DNA of 8,235 bases from JBGLNJ01 sp964353405 (GTDB lineage Bacteria; Chloroflexota; Anaerolineae; Fen-1058), in the NCBI GenBank assembly GCA_964353405.1, contig CAYGWJ010000205.1, forward strand, positions 1 to 8,235, given 5' to 3'. The translations under genes and the position numbers were made by a program. Position 1 is the first letter of the stretch, and each line of letters begins with the position of its first letter. Shown here piece after piece: positions 5,289-8,235 of this stretch. The notes under the pieces were generated by a model that was not told the origin of the DNA, searched no databases, and worked only from the letters and a program-made list of their open reading frames with translations.

Positions 5289-6772
5289 GGCAAGACTCTT
5301 GTCGTCGCTCGAATGAAGCGTAAACGCACAACACGGCGTGTGGCGGATGTGATGCAAGCGCGTTCGTCAACCCGCAAACCGCACGCCCACAAGATGCGCT
5401 CGCCTGAGACAAGCAGCGGCGCCCGGTCGCGGGCAGCGCGCGGGACTTTTAAGTTGATCATCAACTCGTTGAGCTTGGTCGTGTGACCGCCCATCCCTTG
5501 AGGCGCGATGCGGTCGCCAGGCAGCCGCGTGCGGAGCACGAGCGGGCCGGTGCAAGCTTCTGCGTCGAGGTAGGCCGTCCACGGATCAGGGTTATCCTGA
5601 TAATCTGACTTGGCCATCAAGAGTTCTGCGAAAAGTGCCCAGTCGGTTCCGGGCAAATGTGAAAGGCCCGGCGCATGGACAGCAACGCGCGTTCCGGGTT
5701 CGAGCAGCGGCCAGTTGGGCAGACGCGCTTGATACTCTTCATCGGCGATGGTAAACGATTCATACGTTAGCGTAAGTAGGAGACCTTCCGCCAGTGTCGC
5801 ACGGTCGCCTACCTCGCCATGCTCGGCCGCCTCCACTGCGCGCTCGACGTGGACAAAGTTGATGTTGCGCAGATGCTGCCTGAGCCGGTGGATGGCCTCG
5901 CGGATCGTGGCGCGCTTGAGCGAAAGCGGCAACGCCTGCCACGCGGCCCGGTCAAAGACAATCGCCGAGGTCGAGACGCGCGCCACTTGCGACCATACAC
6001 GCTCCATCTCTGCGTGCAAAAGGTCATAATCGGCGGCGGCGACTTGAGCCGTGCGGCACAACACGTCACGCACGCCGGGGTTGTGTTCAGACAGCAGCGG
6101 CAAGACCGTATGCCGCAACCAGTTGCGGAAATAGGTTTGGTCGAGATTGGATACGTCAAAGCGCGGTTGCAATTCGTGCGCCACGCAATAGGCCGCAATA
6201 TCCGCGCGAGAAACGTAAAGCAATGGCCGGATAAGCCATACGCCAGGTATTGGGTATTGGATATTGGCAATACCTAATCTCAAATCTCCAATCTCTGATC
6301 TCGGCCGCATCCCGCGCAGGCCTGCCATGCCCGACCCGCGAATGACATGCATCAACACACTTTCGGCTTGATCGTCGGCGTGATGCGCAACGGCGATGGT
6401 GTCACTACCAACCCGCTGCGCGACCTCGGCCAAAAAACCATAGCGCATCTGGCGCGCGGCCTCTTCCATGGCGAGCTTTTCGCGCTCGGCATAGGCGGAC
6501 ACATCACACGCCTCGACCGTGCAGGGCAAGCCCCACTCGGCGGCCAATTGAGCGACGAACGCCGCATCGTCATCCGAGTCCACGGCGCGCAGTTGATGGT
6601 TGAGATGCGCCACGTGCAACGACATGCCATATTCCGGCGCGAGCACGCGCAAGACGTGCAGCAGGCACAGCGAGTCCGGCCCGCCGGATACGCCGACGAT
6701 AACCCTTCCGCCGCGCGGCAAAAGGACGTGACGGTCAATCGTGCTGCGGATGGTCTTGAGCAAATCGCTCAT
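5285..6772 (-). CDS. tilS: tRNA(Ile)-lysidine synthetase TilS
   Basis: A predicted 495-residue cytoplasmic enzyme that joins lysine to C34 of the CAU-anticodon tRNA-Ile using ATP, changing its reading from AUG to AUA. It is normally essential. Seen here: the PP-loop ATP site VGVSGGPDS (26-34), AHLNHQLR (55-62), AVAHHADDQAES (127-138), RGSGMAGLRGM (145-155), LIRPLL (180-185), the RNWLRHTVLPLL segment (216-227), and the C-terminal TilS domain with LRTRLPGDRIAPQGM (413-427). The ATG at 6772 is preferred because GGA lies six bases upstream. A GTG at 6793 is in frame but lacks a ribosome binding site. Length is slightly above the usual range. Part of the excess is a segment around residues 159-176, between GMRPR and LIRPLL, encoded by heptamer repeats. 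It lies 42 bp after the hydrolase and likely shares its transcript. Confidence 0.95.
   Translation of the reverse strand: MSDLLKTIRSTIDRHVLLPRGGRVIVGVSGGPDSLCLLHVLRVLAPEYGMSLHVAHLNHQLRAVDSDDDAAFVAQLAAEWGLPCTVEACDVSAYAEREKLAMEEAARQMRYGFLAEVAQRVGSDTIAVAHHADDQAESVLMHVIRGSGMAGLRGMRPRSEIGDLRLGIANIQYPIPGVWLIRPLLYVSRADIAAYCVAHELQPRFDVSNLDQTYFRNWLRHTVLPLLSEHNPGVRDVLCRTAQVAAADYDLLHAEMERVWSQVARVSTSAIVFDRAAWQALPLSLKRATIREAIHRLRQHLRNINFVHVERAVEAAEHGEVGDRATLAEGLLLTLTYESFTIADEEYQARLPNWPLLEPGTRVAVHAPGLSHLPGTDWALFAELLMAKSDYQDNPDPWTAYLDAEACTGPLVLRTRLPGDRIAPQGMGGHTTKLNELMINLKVPRAARDRAPLLVSGERILWACGLRVDERACITSATRRVVRLRFIRATTRVLP
6246..6302. repeat. Heptamer repeats inside tilS
   Basis: Two runs of 7-bp repeats lie in the coding sequence. 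The first is GGTATTG, GGTATTG, GATATTG (6246-6266), followed by GCAATACC (6267-6274), which is the inverted form of the same unit. The second is TAATCTC, AAATCTC, CAATCTC, TGATCTC (6275-6302). The total is 57 bp, or 19 codons, so the reading frame is kept. The encoded segment lies in a loop of TilS between two conserved motifs. Confidence 0.85.
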
Positions 6773-6814
6773 CACTTTTCCGGCCAGAAACACTGAACCA
6801 GGTGAACTTGTGCC

Positions 6815-7609
6815 TCAGGCAACACGGGCCAAAAACTCGCGGACGGCTACATTGAACGCTTCAGGCTGCTCCCAATTGGCAAGATGCCCCGCGTTCGGGA
6901 TGACGACGAGCTGTGCGCCGGGGACGGCCGCCGCGAGATAGCGCCCCTCGGTCTCGGCGGGCGTGATGACGTCTTGATCGCCAAAAATGGCGAGTGTGGG
7001 CACGTTGATCGTGGGCAGGATCGGCGTCGAGTCGGGTCGCTCGGCCATACCCAGTTGCGCGCCGATGACGCCCGCCGGCGACTGGCGCAGCATCATCGCG
7101 TGCGCGAACTCGACCAGGTCAGGCCGCGACTGGCGCGTGGCCTCAGTCAGCAAACGCGGCAGCATCGCATCGGCGGCCGGCTTGGAACCGTGTTGCTTCA
7201 CCTGCTCGACCATGTCCAACCGACCTTGTCGAGCAGCGGGCGCATCGGCTCCGGCGCGCGTGTCTACCAGGATCAACCCACGGACGCGCGCGGCATACTT
7301 TTTCCAGACCGCCAGGGCAATGTATCCGCCCATCGAAAGGCCACACACCACAGCCCGATCAATCTTTAATGTGTCGAGCAGTGCTGCCAGGTCATCCGCG
7401 TATGCCTCCATCGTGTAGATGCCTTCGGGTGCATCGCTCTGCCCAAATCCGCGCAAGTCAGGCGTGATGACCCGGGCGATGTCGGACAACACACCCATCT
7501 GCGGCTGCCAGAGCGTGTGATCGAGCGGGTAGCCATGCACCATTAGCAGTGGAATCCCCTGCCCTGCCTGGACATAATGAAGCCGAATGTCATTAACAAA
7601 TGCTTCCAC
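6815..7609 (-). CDS. Alpha/beta-fold hydrolase
   Basis: A predicted 264-residue soluble hydrolase of the alpha/beta fold. The catalytic machinery is visible: the oxyanion-hole segment MVHGYPLD (23-30), the nucleophile elbow CGLSMGG with Ser92, the acid in FGDQDVITP with Asp213, and the His in NAGHLANWE with His242. The overall pattern, including DLRGFGQSD (51-59) and a lid around 125-190, is like 3-oxoadipate enol-lactonase and related esterases or peroxidases, but substrate cannot be assigned. The frame is open back to 7765, but that start would lie upstream of the gene's own -10 box. GTG at 7609 is the only usual start codon in frame between the promoter and the conserved N-terminus. Its ribosome binding site is poor (GGGGG three bases before it), and an RNA hairpin precedes it. 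It is the first gene of the minus-strand series, 42 bp before tilS. Confidence 0.88.
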   Translation of the reverse strand: MEAFVNDIRLHYVQAGQGIPLLMVHGYPLDHTLWQPQMGVLSDIARVITPDLRGFGQSDAPEGIYTMEAYADDLAALLDTLKIDRAVVCGLSMGGYIALAVWKKYAARVRGLILVDTRAGADAPAARQGRLDMVEQVKQHGSKPAADAMLPRLLTEATRQSRPDLVEFAHAMMLRQSPAGVIGAQLGMAERPDSTPILPTINVPTLAIFGDQDVITPAETEGRYLAAAVPGAQLVVIPNAGHLANWEQPEAFNVAVREFLARVA

Positions 7610-7624
7610 AAGCCCCCGCCCTAA

Positions 7625-7666
7625 CCCTCCCCCGTCGCCCTGCGCCAGCTCACCGACAGAGGAGAG
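7625..7666 (-). promoter_or_regulatory. Leader hairpin upstream of the hydrolase
   Basis: In the minus-strand transcript, the 13 bases from 7666-7654 can pair completely with 7637-7625 if G-U pairs are allowed (nine Watson-Crick, four wobble), around a 16-base loop. As DNA the two arms match at only nine of 13 positions, so the structure suits RNA from this strand alone. It ends 15 bases before the GTG start, and its 3' arm holds the purine-rich GGGGGAGGG. The CCCTAACCCTCCCCC-like content also resembles dispersed intergenic palindromes seen in many environmental genomes. Confidence 0.45.
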
Positions 7667-7690
7667 AATAGTGCACGCAACACATGACAG

Positions 7691-7699
7691 ATTATAACA
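7691..7699 (-). promoter_or_regulatory. Extended -10 promoter of the hydrolase
   Basis: The minus strand reads TGTTATAAT from 7699 to 7691, a perfect extended -10 (TGN followed by TATAAT). No good -35 box lies 16-18 bp upstream, which is acceptable for extended -10 promoters. Transcription would start near 7684, giving a leader of about 75 bases. Confidence 0.55.
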
Positions 7700-7720
7700 G
7701 CAGCGGCCCAAAAAGCGAGT

Positions 7721-7748
7721 TTGCTTCGTTTTGGTGGTGTGGTATAAT
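7721..7748 (+). promoter_or_regulatory. Extended -10 promoter of mreB
   Basis: TGGTATAAT at 7740-7748 is a perfect extended -10. TTGCTT at 7721-7726 is a partial -35 with a 16-bp spacer. Transcription would start near 7755, about 37 bases before the mreB start codon. Confidence 0.65.
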
Positions 7749-7791
7749 CGCCGCTCGGCAAGCAATTGAAAGGGTTTCGAGGAGAGCCAAG

Positions 7792-8235
7792 TTGTGGAAT
7801 CCCATCAACGCCATCCTGGGCCTCTTTTCGCTTGACATCGGCATTGACCTCGGAACGGCGAACACACTGGTCAGCGTCCGAGGCAAGGGCATTGTCATCA
7901 ACGAGCCATCCTGGGTAGCGATTGAAAAGCGAAGCAAGCGAGTGCTGGCGATTGGCAGCGAGGCCAAAGAGATGGTGGGCCGTACCCCGGCCAACATCGT
8001 CGCCATACGGCCTCTGCGAGACGGCGTCATCTCCGAGTTCGAAGTAACGGAGGCGATGTTAGACTATTTCATCAAAAAGGCGCACAACCAGATGCTCCTG
8101 CCCATCCCGCGCCCGCGTGTGGTGATTGGCATCCCCAGCGGCGTCACGGAGGTGGAAAAACGCGCGGTGTATGACGCCGCCATCAGCGCCGGAGCGCGTG
8201 AAGCGTACCTGATCGAAGAGCCGATGGCGGCGGCG
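7792..8235 (+). CDS. mreB: Rod-shape protein MreB, 5' part
   Basis: The first 148 codons of the bacterial actin MreB, which polymerises on the inner membrane and guides lateral wall synthesis. Seen here: the phosphate-1 motif DIGIDLGTANTLV (15-27), GKGIVINEPS (31-40), VGRTPANIVAIRPL with DGVISEFEVTEAML (62-90), and IGIPSGVTEVEKRAV with AREAYLIEEPMAAA (112-148). The gene runs off the right edge, so the second half is not visible. The start is TTG at 7792, with GGAGAG at 7781-7786 five bases before it. There is no ATG or GTG in frame before the conserved region. The residues before DIGID (LWNPINAILGLFSL) form a hydrophobic N-terminal extension that may be a membrane-binding helix, as in some MreBs. 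It is transcribed divergently from the hydrolase. Confidence 0.95.
   Translation, partial: MWNPINAILGLFSLDIGIDLGTANTLVSVRGKGIVINEPSWVAIEKRSKRVLAIGSEAKEMVGRTPANIVAIRPLRDGVISEFEVTEAMLDYFIKKAHNQMLLPIPRPRVVIGIPSGVTEVEKRAVYDAAISAGAREAYLIEEPMAAA

Noticed and set aside
7610..7765. N-terminal extension of the alpha/beta hydrolase to 7765
   Set aside because: It would be translated across the gene's own -10 box and leader and into the mreB promoter; the added residues are not hydrolase-like.
7692..8030. Minus-strand 112-codon ORF opposite mreB
   Set aside because: It is a shadow of the mreB coding strand, which matches the family without interruption.
1..8235. CRISPR array, toxin-antitoxin, phage or transposase genes
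   Set aside because: No spaced direct repeats, and no recognisable protein of these kinds; the tandem heptamers have no spacers.

Overview
The window looks like chromosomal DNA from an uncultured, fairly GC-rich bacterium. The short intergenic heptamer repeats and the mreB/tilS gene content make me think of Chloroflexota (Anaerolineae-like). That placement is inference from general resemblance, not from a marker comparison.

Layout. Positions 1-600 hold no convincing gene, only a strong inverted repeat near the left edge and some weak repeats. From about 7700 down to 601, everything I accept lies on the minus strand. In transcription order these are: an alpha/beta hydrolase (7609-6815), tRNA-Ile lysidine synthetase tilS (6772-5285), a ten-helix EamA/DMT permease (about 5288-4317), a stand-alone ModE-type winged-helix regulator (4261-3911), an MttB-superfamily methyltransferase without pyrrolysine (3777-2320), a 74-residue unknown ORF joined to it by an ATGA overlap (2323-2099), an alkyltransferase-like DNA repair protein with Trp in place of the catalytic Cys (2112-1747), and a PHP-domain metallohydrolase (1635-601). 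On the plus strand a partial mreB starts at a TTG codon at 7792 and leaves the window at the right edge.

Regulation visible in the DNA. The hydrolase and mreB are divergent, and each has its own extended -10 box (TGTTATAAT on the minus strand, TGGTATAAT on the plus strand). The ModE-type regulator has the best promoter in the window: TTGACC, 17 bp, TACAAT. It is overlapped by a perfect 7+7 bp palindrome and followed by a near-ideal Shine-Dalgarno sequence. This splits the minus-strand block into hydrolase-tilS-EamA and regulator-methyltransferase-ORF-ATL-PHP units, although read-through is likely.

How the genes relate. tilS, mreB and the ATL protein are housekeeping. The permease, regulator and MttB-type enzyme could form a small methylamine- or betaine-type metabolic module, but no corrinoid protein or reductive activase is present to confirm that. 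I see no defence system, CRISPR array, prophage or transposase. The most unusual signals are small: heptanucleotide repeats inserted in frame inside tilS, a related heptamer array abutting the ATL stop codon, and an 18-bp tandem duplication that extends the regulator's C-terminus.
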